From NCBI GenBank assembly GCA_963931615.1, contig OZ007032.1:1-64000 (forward strand): DNA of 64,000 bases, written 5' to 3'. Positions 1 through 8,652 of the stretch are shown here, in pieces. The notes beneath the pieces are model-generated. The model ran no database searches and was not told the origin of the DNA. It saw only the letters and a program-made list of their open reading frames with translations. Source of the stretch: Coprenecus sp902388455 (GTDB lineage: Bacteria > Bacteroidota > Bacteroidia > Bacteroidales > UBA932). Made by a program: the position numbers and the translations under genes. Position 1 is the first letter of the stretch. The number at the start of each line of letters is the position of its first letter.

Positions 1-75
1 CATTAGCCTTAACGCCCTCGTAGTTCAACGGACTGCCAAAGTCCGAGTATTAACCATATAATAAAAGATAAAGCT

Positions 76-288
76 ATGAATCAAGCAATCATCGCAAGTG
101 TACCGATGGCACCGATGCAGATGCCTGTGGTACGTAGAAGAAGAGTAAAGGTCACTGAACCTGAAATCAAGTTGCCGCCAAGAGGCTCACGAGGTCCGGT
201 ACATATATCGGAGTTGCTCAATCCCATTCTGGAGATAAGCAAACATCCTGACCGTAACAGACTGCTTGCAGAGTTCTTCAACCAGTGA
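76..288 (+). CDS. hypothetical small basic protein leading the PRTRC cluster
   Basis: A 70-residue protein of unknown function. The N-terminal third carries a run of Met and Pro followed by the basic patch RRRRVKV; the C-terminal half looks helical (HISELLNPILEISKHPDRNRL). There is no signal peptide and no recognised domain. It ends 45 bases before the PRTRC protein E start on the same strand, so it is probably co-transcribed with the cassette. The composition and tight spacing support a real gene, but I cannot assign a role. Confidence 0.6.
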   Translation: MNQAIIASVPMAPMQMPVVRRRRVKVTEPEIKLPPRGSRGPVHISELLNPILEISKHPDRNRLLAEFFNQ

Positions 289-333
289 ACATCACAAGAA
301 AGTAATTCAGTATTAACATTAAATCATAAAGTT

Positions 334-1293
334 ATGTTTTTCACATCAATTTCACAGATGATGACCGAGGGCGTAGATCTTACGCTCGTCATCCGCAAAG
401 CGAACGGACAACTTACTGTATCAACACTGCCGAAGGCCAACGGACTCAAAGATGAGGCTGCAAACCACATCGTTCCGCTGACACTAACGGGCACTCCCGA
501 AGAGATGGATGCAGAGTTCCTGCAACACATTATGCAGCCTATACGTAAGGCTACGGGGCTTATCTCCAATTTGATGGAGTTCGAGAAGCAGGCAGACAAG
601 GCCGCTGCCAACAGCAAGGTGGCAAAGGATGCCAAGGCCAAAGAGACCAAAGAGGAGAAGGAGAAGCGTGAGAAGTACGAGAAGCATATGAAGAAGGCAG
701 AGGAGCTGATCACTGCCAAGAATCATAAGGATGCCATCACCGCACTTCAGCAGGCTCGTATGTATGCCACTGCCGACAAGCAGAAGGAGGTAGATGAGAA
801 GATTGCCGCACAGAAGAAGGCGATGAACCAAGGCTCGCTCTTCGAGATGATGGAAGAGACTCCTGCACCGGCTCCACAAGTGGCACAACCACAGAATGTG
901 GTACCGCAACCTGCACAGCAGACTATACAGCCGCAGGCAGCACCACGACAGATGCCGCCACAGCCACAACAGACGGTAATGCGTCCCGTGCAGCAGCCTA
1001 TGCAACGCCCTGTTCAGCAAGCCCCACAGCCTCAGTATGGCGGGCAGCCTATGTTCACCGCACCACAAGGCGGTTATCCACCTCAAAATGCAGGACAGCA
1101 GCATCCTCACTATCCACAGGGTGAGATTCCGATGTTTCCACATCATGAGGAGCCTCCTATGCCTGAAGAGTTACAGCAGGCATATATGCACGAAGGCCCT
1201 GCATATCGCCCCGAGGATTATGAGGAATATCCCGACTTCCCTCAGTCAATGTTAGAAAATCATTATTCACAGGCATACGCCCAAACAGTTTAA
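334..1293 (+). CDS. PRTRC system protein E
   Basis: A 319-residue protein resembling protein E of the PRTRC (ParB-related, ThiF-related cassette) systems, whose function is unknown. Residues 1 to about 90 form the conserved head, opening with MFFTSISQMMTEGVDLTLVI. Residues 90-170 are a Lys/Glu/Ala-rich, probably coiled-coil segment (KAKETKEEKEKREKYEKHMKK). From about residue 180 the protein is a low-complexity Pro/Gln-rich tail that is probably disordered. No signal peptide or membrane segment is seen, so it should be cytoplasmic. It is followed after four bases by protein C. Family assignment rests on recognising the head domain and on the neighbours. Confidence 0.75.
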   Translation: MFFTSISQMMTEGVDLTLVIRKANGQLTVSTLPKANGLKDEAANHIVPLTLTGTPEEMDAEFLQHIMQPIRKATGLISNLMEFEKQADKAAANSKVAKDAKAKETKEEKEKREKYEKHMKKAEELITAKNHKDAITALQQARMYATADKQKEVDEKIAAQKKAMNQGSLFEMMEETPAPAPQVAQPQNVVPQPAQQTIQPQAAPRQMPPQPQQTVMRPVQQPMQRPVQQAPQPQYGGQPMFTAPQGGYPPQNAGQQHPHYPQGEIPMFPHHEEPPMPEELQQAYMHEGPAYRPEDYEEYPDFPQSMLENHYSQAYAQTV

Positions 1294-1297
1294 GACT

Positions 1298-1519
1298 ATG
1301 GCACTTTTAAGAAACGAAATGCAGCGATCATTCACCTTTAAGAAAGGTACAGAGATGATTACACTTCCTGATCCCAATCCGAATGACTCTCCGGAGAGTG
1401 TGATGAGCTTCTACTCGAACATCTATCCGGAACTGACCACCGCAACCGTACACGGCCCGACCATCAAGGATGACAAGGCTGTATATGAGTTCAAGACAAC
1501 CATCGGAACAAAAGGATGA
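1298..1519 (+). CDS. PRTRC system protein C
   Basis: A 73-residue protein matching the short PRTRC protein C family. The recognisable core is LPDPNPNDSPESVMSFYSNI, then the YPELTTATVHGP block and the C-terminal TTIGTKG, which are hallmarks of this small domain. Biochemical function is unknown. It lies four bases behind protein E and five bases ahead of a further small ORF, so it is mid-operon. An internal Met at about residue 20 could also serve as start; the longer start is used because it fits the intergenic spacing. Confidence 0.8.
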   Translation: MALLRNEMQRSFTFKKGTEMITLPDPNPNDSPESVMSFYSNIYPELTTATVHGPTIKDDKAVYEFKTTIGTKG

Positions 1520-1524
1520 GAACT

Positions 1525-1689
1525 ATGAGTAAGGACACTAAAAAGAAGAAGTCATGCAGACCATTGGACGAACATCAATCGGAACAGCTCGCAAGGATGA
1601 TAATCGCATCGACCAAGCGGGAGGTACGATACGGTGTGACAAGAGTAGAGAGAGTTACGGCGCCAACGGGTGCCGTAATTCTTTTCTAA
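1525..1689 (+). CDS. putative 54-residue basic protein in the PRTRC operon
   Basis: A 54-residue ORF beginning MSKDTKKKKSCRPLDEHQ and ending TAPTGAVILF. It starts five bases after the stop of protein C. The composition is rich in Lys and Arg and has no hydrophobic segment. It overlaps the first 136 bases of a longer open frame that, read from base 1554, gives an implausible N-terminus. I therefore treat this frame as the coding one here and start the next gene at 1725. No family is recognised. Confidence 0.5.
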   Translation: MSKDTKKKKSCRPLDEHQSEQLARMIIASTKREVRYGVTRVERVTAPTGAVILF

Positions 1690-1724
1690 AGACACCTATT
1701 CTCCCTATAGCACCACAGACTATT

Positions 1725-2645
1725 ATGAGGGAGAGCTATTGTGGAAACAGTTATAACCTAATCACGCAGGAGAATTACGAATACCTGCGTGATTCTTATT
1801 TCCGCTATGCCGAACTGATGAATGTAAAGGCGGAGCATACACCCGGCCGAACTATCGGTGAAGGTATTGTCAATCTCTACAATGAGATGAACGACCTCGT
1901 AAATAAAAGCGGCATGTATCTCAACCTTGAGGATGACAATGGCTGTCTATACTTCAATGTGTGGAACACACATACTTGGGGTGAGTACACACTGTATTAC
2001 TTCCCTGTAAAGTTCGTGGAGGAACTGAATCCCACACTCAGACGCATTGTCATCACATTCTATCATAATTTTATGAAAGAGAACGGTATAACCACCATCA
2101 ACGATGAGGAAGATATGGACTGGGCTCTTGATATGCTGACTGAAGGCTGCTATGAGGATGAAGATGCCAAAGAGAGGCGAGCGAGGGAAAAGCTCGTGAA
2201 ATCATACAAGGATGGCAGAGCATATAAACTCCTCGACAGGGTGTGGCGAAAGTCCTACTACAAGAACCTGCCCAAAGCCATAGAAGAATATGAGTGTAAG
2301 AATGGCTTTGAACAAGGCCTTATCGAACTACTGAGAAGAGGACTTGAGTTCATAAAGACGGATAAAGCCATCATGTACTATGGCTATGACCCGTTCTATG
2401 ACGAGGAGCCTGATTATCTGCCGATGACACTCGAACAGCAGATAAGGGTCGTCTATGATAGCGATGATATAATGACGGAACACCTTATCGACTTCTATAA
2501 TTCCTCCCGTCAGGAGTCATACGATATTATTCCTGCATCAACCTTTGCCGTCTCTCCAACGACCGACAAGGTTTTTACACTTGAAGATACCTACCCCGAA
2601 AGGTTTTTCAAGTGGGCAGATGATTTTATTCACTACATACGATAA
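1725..2645 (+). CDS. PRTRC-cluster protein, probable protein F equivalent
   Basis: About 306 residues from the ATG at 1725 (MRESYCGNSYNLITQENY). The frame is open back to 1554, but that part overlaps the 54-residue ORF and looks non-coding, so the start is a judgement; no ribosome binding site decides it. The protein is acidic and rich in Tyr, with the segments FNVWNTHTWGEYTLYYFPVK and NDEEDMDWALDMLTEG. There is no signal peptide or membrane helix. Its position between proteins C and B is where protein F lies in other PRTRC cassettes. I infer the identity from synteny and length rather than a firm motif. Confidence 0.5.
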   Translation: MRESYCGNSYNLITQENYEYLRDSYFRYAELMNVKAEHTPGRTIGEGIVNLYNEMNDLVNKSGMYLNLEDDNGCLYFNVWNTHTWGEYTLYYFPVKFVEELNPTLRRIVITFYHNFMKENGITTINDEEDMDWALDMLTEGCYEDEDAKERRAREKLVKSYKDGRAYKLLDRVWRKSYYKNLPKAIEEYECKNGFEQGLIELLRRGLEFIKTDKAIMYYGYDPFYDEEPDYLPMTLEQQIRVVYDSDDIMTEHLIDFYNSSRQESYDIIPASTFAVSPTTDKVFTLEDTYPERFFKWADDFIHYIR

Positions 2646-2650
2646 TCACT

Positions 2651-3349
2651 ATGGATACCAACAAACTTACCAAGCAGATAAATACAATGCTGCGCCCCCG
2701 TGCGGCATTGATAGCATACTCCACAGATGGAGGAGATACATACTTCCTTGAAGTACGGAGCATAGACAATGAGGGAGCCATGAGCGAAGGCCGTCCCGTA
2801 ACGGTGGACTTCATCAACGAACTAATAAAGGGGTATTCCGAAAGGCACAGCAGCACACCGCATGGTCGCATCCCGACAAATATGCTATGGAGTGATACAC
2901 GCAAGGGCTACGAGAAATATATCTGGTACAACCCGCCACAAAAGCGTATGATGTTCTTCAAGGAGTCGCTACATATTGAGAATGCCGAGTACAACTTACC
3001 CGGTGTCATCTATGAGGTGCGTGATGAGCGTATGAATATCTACGCATACATAGACAAGGAGCTGAAGCCCGAAACGGAACTCTACGCTGCTCCGTTCTTC
3101 AATGTCACGGGTTCAAGCGTCTGTCTTGGCTCGGCAAAGATTGACAAGCCGACAGAGATTACCTACGACAAATTACTTGAGTACTGGGAGAAGAAGTTCT
3201 GGCTCACGGAGTTCTCACATCTCGGAGGTAACGGAAATCCCACAAAGAGCAACCTTGTGCTCGTGACAAAGGCAGCAAAGGATGCTCCCTTCAACCTTGA
3301 AGAATTAAAACCTCTAAAGAATTTGAAACTTAAAGATATACTACGATGA
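2651..3349 (+). CDS. PRTRC system protein B
   Basis: A 232-residue protein matching PRTRC protein B, of unknown biochemical function. Recognisable blocks are TPHGRIPTNMLWSDT and YIWYNPPQKRMMFF in the middle, then YAAPFFNVTGSSVCLGSA and FWLTEFSHLGG near the C-terminus. It is soluble, with no signal peptide. It starts five bases after the previous stop and its last four bases overlap the start of the ThiF-like gene (ATGA), which indicates translational coupling. Length is normal for the family. Confidence 0.8.
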   Translation: MDTNKLTKQINTMLRPRAALIAYSTDGGDTYFLEVRSIDNEGAMSEGRPVTVDFINELIKGYSERHSSTPHGRIPTNMLWSDTRKGYEKYIWYNPPQKRMMFFKESLHIENAEYNLPGVIYEVRDERMNIYAYIDKELKPETELYAAPFFNVTGSSVCLGSAKIDKPTEITYDKLLEYWEKKFWLTEFSHLGGNGNPTKSNLVLVTKAAKDAPFNLEELKPLKNLKLKDILR

Positions 3350-4134
3350 AAAGAGTACATTATACCGACAGCTATCTGCTCAATCCACAACACCCCGTAA
3401 CGGTAAACCTTATAGGTGGTGGAGGTACAGGCTCACAAGTATTGACAAACCTCGCACGATTGGATGTAACACTTCGTGCCCTCGGACATCCGGGACTATT
3501 CGTAACACTATATGATCCCGATATTGTAACTGAAGCCAACATAGGACGACAACTCTTCGGGTATTCCGATTTGGGGCTGAATAAGGCGAATTGCCTGATA
3601 ACACGCATCAACAACTTCTTCGGAAATGACTGGAAGGCTGTGCCGGCGTTCTATCCCTCCAATATGAAAGATGCCAAAAGAGAAGATATTGCCAACATAA
3701 CCATAACCTGTACGGATAACATCAAATCACGAATAGACCTTTGGAATATCCTCAAGGCCGTACCTGCGTGCAACTACACAAACCATCAGACACCTCTGTA
3801 TTGGCTTGACTTCGGCAATACACAAACATCGGGACAGGTCGTATTGGGTAGTATTCCAAAGAAGATAAAGCAACCTACCTCACAAATTTATCAAACTGTA
3901 CCATCGTTGAAGGTCATCACAAAGTTGGTAAAGTATGCCCGAATCAAGGAAGAGGACTCCGGGCCGAGCTGTTCACTTGCCGAGGCATTGGAGAAGCAGG
4001 ACCTGTTCATCAACTCCACATTGGCACAACTCGGCTGCAATATCCTCTGGAAGATGTTCCGACACGGAATGATAGAGCATCATGGACTTTATCTCAACCT
4101 CAGTACGATGAAGGTCAATCCGATAATGGTATAG
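3346..4134 (+). CDS. PRTRC system ThiF/E1-like protein
   Basis: A 262-residue ThiF-family protein, the second namesake of the PRTRC cassette. The Rossmann adenylate-binding loop VNLIGGGGTGSQVLTNLARL is at residues 20-40, followed by the acidic turn VTLYDPDIVTEANIGRQLF characteristic of E1-like enzymes. The C-terminal part has GPSCSLAEALEKQDLFIN. ThiF/E1 proteins adenylate the C-terminus of a ubiquitin-like or sulfur-carrier partner; no such partner is evident here, so the substrate is unknown. It is the last gene before a clear terminator. The four-base overlap with protein B suggests coupled translation. Confidence 0.85.
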   Translation: MKRVHYTDSYLLNPQHPVTVNLIGGGGTGSQVLTNLARLDVTLRALGHPGLFVTLYDPDIVTEANIGRQLFGYSDLGLNKANCLITRINNFFGNDWKAVPAFYPSNMKDAKREDIANITITCTDNIKSRIDLWNILKAVPACNYTNHQTPLYWLDFGNTQTSGQVVLGSIPKKIKQPTSQIYQTVPSLKVITKLVKYARIKEEDSGPSCSLAEALEKQDLFINSTLAQLGCNILWKMFRHGMIEHHGLYLNLSTMKVNPIMV

Positions 4135-4361
4135 TCAACAGATAGCTGTCATATTCCTAACGAGTATGATGGCTTTTTTTATGCTATCGCTCCATATTTA
4201 TTACAATATCTTCATCATTTATAGCGTTTTATATTAAAAATGCCTTGAAATGCTATTAAAAAATGATAAAGCAACATTAATTTTTTGCTTTATTAGTAAT
4301 TTTGCACATTAGGCATATATGATAAACAGTTCGGACTAACCCGACTTAAATATAGGACGCA
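4135..4361 (+). promoter_or_regulatory. intergenic region upstream of the rteA-like gene, with candidate promoter
   Basis: Apart from the terminator, this 227-base AT-rich gap holds a Bacteroidetes-type -7 box TAATTTTG at 4297-4304, about 57 bases before the start codon. A good -33 TTG at 19-20 bp spacing is not evident, so the promoter call is tentative. In CTnDOT the tetQ gene and its leader lie in front of rteA; nothing like tetQ is here. Confidence 0.4.
4144..4180 (+). terminator. rho-independent terminator of the PRTRC operon
   Basis: A ten-pair stem (4144-4153 with 4165-4174, two G-U pairs) is followed by a run of seven T, ten bases after the stop of the ThiF-like gene. It ends the PRTRC transcription unit before the rteA-like gene. 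Confidence 0.75.
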
Positions 4362-6662
4362 ATGAAAATAGAAAGGAAGATAGCCATTGGCTATACTATT
4401 ATTGTCGCCCTAATTGGTGGTATCGTATATACGTACCTGCACGAATGGCGACAAATGAACAGATTGGAGCGTGAAGTGAAAGAGATTCACCGTCTCCGGC
4501 AAAGTGTGCATGAGGCATATGTACATATGCTCGACCTTACGATGTTCGGTGAAACCATTCTCGAATGGGAAAGAGCCGACACAACTCTCTATCGTGCCAA
4601 ACGCCTCAAAGTGGATAGCATCCTTTGTGAGTTCAAGGATTACTATTCCGGTGAACGGATAGATAGCCTACGGGTGTTGATGGCAGAGAAAGAAATCCAA
4701 CTCTTCAATATCTCCAAGCTGTTTGAAAAGCAGGTAGAACTCGGCGAAGAACTTGCCGAGCGTGTTCCCGTCATAGCATATGAGAGTACGCAGGAAGCTG
4801 AGAAGAAGAGCGGTTTCCTGGGCCTCTTCAAGAAGAAGGATAAACCGCAATCCACGACAACCACAAAACTTTATACCCTTAATCGGGATGTTATCAAGAA
4901 GCAGTCCGAGCAGAGCCGTCAACTCTCTGAAACGGCAGACAGCCTCGCTCATCGCAATTATGTAATCAACCAGCAATTGAAGGACCTTATTGCTGCAATG
5001 GACGGGCGTGTAACGGAGGATCTTCAAGCAAGGGAACAACAGATTATTAAGACTCGCGAGAGAACAAAGGTTTATTTAGGAGGTATTACGGCTTTTATTT
5101 TCATTGCTCTTATAGCCTCGTATTTTGTCATTATGCGTGACTATGGCAAGAAAGAGCGTGGCCGACGCAAGTTAGAGGAGAGTAACCGCAAAAACGCTGA
5201 GTTACTTGAAATGCGTAATAAGATTATCCTTACCATCTCACATGATATACGAGGTCCGCTCAACAACATTATCGGTTATACAGATTTGGCCATGGACACA
5301 CGGGAGAAGAAGAAACGCAATCTGCAACTGAAAAAGGTATTAGGTCGCAGCAAGCATATACTGCACCTTGTAAACAACCTGCTCGATGTCTATCGTCTTA
5401 ATCAAGCGAAAGAGACTATGCACCCTGTGCCATTCCGAATTTCCGATTTACTGAATCGTGTGGTGGACGGTGCCACACAGCCTATCAATGATAAAGGGCT
5501 TCTCTTTGAGCATGAGTTCATAGGTGTTGATACAGTAGTCAAAGGCGATGTCGATAGAATAGAGCAAATCATCAACAACCTTATTGCCAATGCCGTCAAG
5601 TTCACTTCCGCAGGACATATCGGATTCAATGTAACCTATATGGACGGCACATTCACAATGAAAGTCAGCGATACGGGTGTGGGTATGACCGAAGAGATGA
5701 TGAAGCGTATCTATCTGCCATTTGAGCGTGCTGCGAGTGCAGAAAACTCCGATGGCTATGGTCTCGGTCTGCCAATAGCCCACGGAATAGTAACAATGCT
5801 TGGCGGAACAATAGATGTGGAGAGTACATTGAATCAAGGCACAACATTCACCGTCACTTTGCCTCTTCCTGTTACCGATGAGCCTATAGAAGAGGAAAGC
5901 GTTTCGTTTGACGCATCATTGCATCTGCCAAAGAATGTCATTGCCATCGATGATGATATGCTGCAACTTGAACTTGTAAAGGAGATGTTGGAGCGTAATG
6001 GAGTATCGTGTACAATATGCAGCAAGGTAGATAAACTGACCGAGGAACTGCGTAAGAAGAACTACGACCTGCTTTTGAGCGATATTCAGATGCCGAATAC
6101 CGATGGATTCAAGTTGCTTGAATTGCTCCGCAAATCACGCATCGGTAACTCTAAGGATATTCCGATAGTGGCAATGACAGCACGAAGCGAAAGTGAGCGT
6201 GAAGCACTTCTTGAGGCTGGATTTGACGGTTGCATCTTCAAGCCGTTCTCCATGAATGAACTGTTGAAGGTCATTGCTTCAGTAGTCAAGGGCCGCGAAC
6301 TAGGCAGTGATACGGACTTCTCAATGATACTTGCCAATGTATCGGACAAGAAGAAAATATTGAGAACGATGATAGAGTCCTGCGAGAAGGATATTGTCGA
6401 TCTGAAGATTGCAATGACAGCCGAGAACAGGGAGTCGATGCGAAGCATAGCACATCGTATGTTCCCGATGTGGGAGATGGTCTCGATGGATGAGATTCTG
6501 CTTGCTTACCGCAATGTCCTGAAGGATACGGAGTGTGATACTCAAACCGTGTTAAACCACACGAATCATGTAATAACCCACATAGAGCACCTGATTGAGG
6601 ATGCCGGAAATGAGATAGAAAGAATAGCCGATGAAGAAAAGAATATTGATAGTAGAGGATAA
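4362..6662 (+). CDS. rteA: RteA-like hybrid sensor histidine kinase
   Basis: A 766-residue membrane hybrid kinase resembling RteA of the CTnDOT family. There is a transmembrane helix at about residues 8-25, an extracytoplasmic helical sensor domain to about 235, a second helix at 238-257, then the H-box ISHDIRGPLNNIIGY with His294. The ATPase domain has NNLIANAVKF, DTGVGM and GLGLPIAHG. A receiver domain follows (acidic pocket AIDDD, phospho-Asp in LLLSDIQMP, Lys in FKPF). The C-terminus carries an Hpt-like His in SIAHRMFPMWE. RteA and RteB control CTnDOT transfer genes. It overlaps rteB by 32 bases, so the pair is translationally coupled. No tetQ precedes it. Confidence 0.85.
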   Translation: MKIERKIAIGYTIIVALIGGIVYTYLHEWRQMNRLEREVKEIHRLRQSVHEAYVHMLDLTMFGETILEWERADTTLYRAKRLKVDSILCEFKDYYSGERIDSLRVLMAEKEIQLFNISKLFEKQVELGEELAERVPVIAYESTQEAEKKSGFLGLFKKKDKPQSTTTTKLYTLNRDVIKKQSEQSRQLSETADSLAHRNYVINQQLKDLIAAMDGRVTEDLQAREQQIIKTRERTKVYLGGITAFIFIALIASYFVIMRDYGKKERGRRKLEESNRKNAELLEMRNKIILTISHDIRGPLNNIIGYTDLAMDTREKKKRNLQLKKVLGRSKHILHLVNNLLDVYRLNQAKETMHPVPFRISDLLNRVVDGATQPINDKGLLFEHEFIGVDTVVKGDVDRIEQIINNLIANAVKFTSAGHIGFNVTYMDGTFTMKVSDTGVGMTEEMMKRIYLPFERAASAENSDGYGLGLPIAHGIVTMLGGTIDVESTLNQGTTFTVTLPLPVTDEPIEEESVSFDASLHLPKNVIAIDDDMLQLELVKEMLERNGVSCTICSKVDKLTEELRKKNYDLLLSDIQMPNTDGFKLLELLRKSRIGNSKDIPIVAMTARSESEREALLEAGFDGCIFKPFSMNELLKVIASVVKGRELGSDTDFSMILANVSDKKKILRTMIESCEKDIVDLKIAMTAENRESMRSIAHRMFPMWEMVSMDEILLAYRNVLKDTECDTQTVLNHTNHVITHIEHLIEDAGNEIERIADEEKNIDSRG

Positions 6663-7941
6663 TATAACCCTTTCGCAGATAGTAAGGGACTGGCTGGAGC
6701 GTGAAGGATATGCTGTGACGACTGCAATAGACGAACCTTATGCCCGTAAGTTATTACGTAAGGAATCGTTCGATCTGATACTCTCAGATGTGCGTTTGCC
6801 ACAAGGTGACGGTATATCACTTCTTGAATGGATCAATAAGGAGAAGATGGATATCCCATTTGTGATAATGACCGAGTATGCATCGGTAACGGATGCAGTC
6901 AAGGCAATCAAGATGGGTGCAAAGGACTATCTTGCCAAGCCGGTATTCCACGAGCAGTTGGTGGAAATGGTCAAGGAACTATTGAAACCCGTATCAACTG
7001 TTCGCAGCAAGGAGAAGGAACTCTTCAAGCGTACAAGCCCCAAGGCTATGGAAGCTATGAATATGGCGGAGTTGGTTGCTCCATCGGATATTTCAGTATT
7101 GATTCTCGGAGCAAATGGTACGGGTAAAGAGTCCGTTGCCCGAAGCATTCACTTCCATAGCAACCGCAAGGATAAGCCTTTTGTTGCGGTGAACTGCGGT
7201 GCCATACCTCATGAGCTGGCAGCTTCTACATTCTTCGGGCACGCAAAAGGTGCGTTCACAGGTGCTGATGCCGACAAAGGTGGTTGTTTTGAAGCCGCCA
7301 ATGGCGGTACGCTCTTTCTTGATGAGATAGGAACATTGCCATACGATATGCAGTCCTCGTTGCTGCGAGTGTTACAAGAGGGAACATTTATGCCAGTCGG
7401 CTCAAGTGTGGAGCGTGTGGCGGATGTCCGTATCGTAGCAGCGACTAATGAAGATATTGGGAAGGCTATTGCCGAGGGGCGTTTCCGTGAGGACTTGTAC
7501 CATCGTCTGGGTGAATTTGAGATACGACAACCCTCACTTGCCGAGTGTCCCGAAGATATTTTGCCGCTTGCCAACTTCTTCCGCGAGAAATTCTCAAAAG
7601 AACTGCACCGTGAGAGAACAGGCTTTACCGCTGAAGCGGAACGGTTATTGCTCTCACACTCCTGGTCAGGCAATATAAGGGAGTTGCAGAACAAGATTAG
7701 GCGTGCGGTATTGATGGCTAAAGATACGCTCATTGACTTTGTAGATTTGAATATTGCACAGGCAAAGCCAGTAGATATTCCGGAGGCTCCGCTGCAACCA
7801 TTGAAGGATGAGGAGGTGGAAAAGCAGAGCATCATAAGAGCCTTACAGTCATGTGGTGGTGTTAAGACCAAAGCGGCTCAAATGCTTAATGTAGACTCAT
7901 CTACACTATACCGCAAGATGAAAAAGTATGGTATAAAATGA
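6631..7941 (+). CDS. rteB: RteB-like sigma-54 response regulator
   Basis: A 436-residue NtrC-type regulator and partner of the upstream kinase. The receiver domain is at residues 1-120 (acidic pair VEDN, phospho-Asp in LILSDVRLP, Lys in AKPV). The AAA+ domain follows, with a Walker A of GANGTGKES, an intact GAFTGA loop that contacts sigma-54, Walker B TLFLDEIG and the FREDLYHRL segment. A C-terminal Fis-type helix-turn-helix ends the protein (KTKAAQMLNVDSSTLYRKMK). In CTnDOT, RteB activates rteC and so the excision genes. The start lies inside the end of rteA. The next operon may be a target, but I see no clear -24/-12 promoter downstream. Confidence 0.85.
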   Translation: MKKRILIVEDNITLSQIVRDWLEREGYAVTTAIDEPYARKLLRKESFDLILSDVRLPQGDGISLLEWINKEKMDIPFVIMTEYASVTDAVKAIKMGAKDYLAKPVFHEQLVEMVKELLKPVSTVRSKEKELFKRTSPKAMEAMNMAELVAPSDISVLILGANGTGKESVARSIHFHSNRKDKPFVAVNCGAIPHELAASTFFGHAKGAFTGADADKGGCFEAANGGTLFLDEIGTLPYDMQSSLLRVLQEGTFMPVGSSVERVADVRIVAATNEDIGKAIAEGRFREDLYHRLGEFEIRQPSLAECPEDILPLANFFREKFSKELHRERTGFTAEAERLLLSHSWSGNIRELQNKIRRAVLMAKDTLIDFVDLNIAQAKPVDIPEAPLQPLKDEEVEKQSIIRALQSCGGVKTKAAQMLNVDSSTLYRKMKKYGIK

Positions 7942-7983
7942 TGATTGTGGTGGCAATATGAACCGCATATCGGCAAAAAGTTG

Positions 7984-8208
7984 TATCTTTGAGCCGTAAA
8001 ATTGAAATATCGCGGCGGAACATTCGTTGTTCCTGTCCGTTTATATAGACATAAGTTCGCAAGAATCCCGAACAGAAATCTGGCAGTTGAAGTTAAGGAG
8101 AGTATTGCGTATGCTTATGCTATGCCTATGGCATAGCGTGGCGTTACGTACTCTCCTTGGGCCCATGCCTGAGCCTCTGTTCGGATGCGTGATGACCACG
8201 CTTTTTTT
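7984..8208 (+). promoter_or_regulatory. promoter and attenuator-like leader of the RibD-like gene
   Basis: A -7 box TATCTTTG lies at 7984-7991. The transcript would then carry a long imperfect hairpin, with outer arms 8095-8104/8149-8158 and inner arms 8119-8126/8130-8137 (eight perfect pairs, three-base loop). It is followed by a short terminator, stem 8187-8191/8197-8201 plus seven T. Bases 8135-8141 (AGCGTGG) are perfectly complementary to 8196-8202 (CCACGCT), so pairing of these would open the terminator. The arrangement suggests transcription attenuation; it has not been tested. Confidence 0.5.
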
Positions 8209-8226
8209 ACGAACGGAGGTAACGAT

Positions 8227-8652
8227 ATGGCAAAGATTCAGATCATAGCAGCGATGACAATGGACGGCTTTCTTCCGAAAGCTGACGAGAACTTAATGCA
8301 GTGGGTAATGAATGATGCCAAGGGCTTTCCATATTGGCACGAGCGTAGCATCTATCGCCTTATGCCTCACTATCCGTTGCTCGACCTGCTTGCCGAGAAA
8401 CACTCCGACAACAACCAATCCGATACATACATCGCTGAAATATCCGACAAGGATAGCATAGAACTTCTGCGTGGACTCTCACGCTACAACCTCATTGACG
8501 AGATGGTTGTCTATATCTTGCCTGTCATTGCAGGTAAGGGAACTCTCGTATTTGATGACCTTACTCCAAGCCGTTGGAATATGTATAAGACTACATCCTT
8601 CTCCAACGGAATAACTCGCATCATCTATCGCAACTCTTGCATTTTGCAATAG
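8227..8652 (+). CDS. RibD C-terminal/DHFR-like family protein
   Basis: A 141-residue protein of the dihydrofolate reductase/RibD C-terminal fold, a group of NADPH-dependent reductases. The N-terminal strand KIQIIAAMTMDGFLP and the C-terminal block LIDEMVVYILPVIAGKGTLVF with GITRIIYR are typical; the middle is shorter than in the usual 170-190-residue members. The start at 8227 is fixed by a strong GGAGGT at 8215-8220, unusual in Bacteroidetes. The frame is open further upstream to 8185, but that part holds the terminator stem. Such genes recur in Bacteroides conjugative elements; the substrate is unknown. The last codons fall in a repeated palindromic motif. Confidence 0.7.
   Translation: MAKIQIIAAMTMDGFLPKADENLMQWVMNDAKGFPYWHERSIYRLMPHYPLLDLLAEKHSDNNQSDTYIAEISDKDSIELLRGLSRYNLIDEMVVYILPVIAGKGTLVFDDLTPSRWNMYKTTSFSNGITRIIYRNSCILQ

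Noticed and set aside
16..46. tRNA-like segment (TAGTTCAACGG followed by a five-pair stem with seven-base loop)
   Set aside because: The loop lacks U33 and no acceptor or T-arm follows; it is not a tRNA.
2..61. Open frame ending at base 61 as the tail of an upstream gene
   Set aside because: Nineteen codons are too few to judge; an upstream PRTRC gene may end here, but I cannot support it.
4362..7941. A tetQ resistance gene next to rteA/rteB as in CTnDOT
   Set aside because: The sequence before rteA is the PRTRC cassette; no TetQ-like GTPase is present in the window.
8027..8248. 73-residue ORF over the leader hairpin
   Set aside because: It runs through the long hairpin and terminator and overlaps the real gene start.
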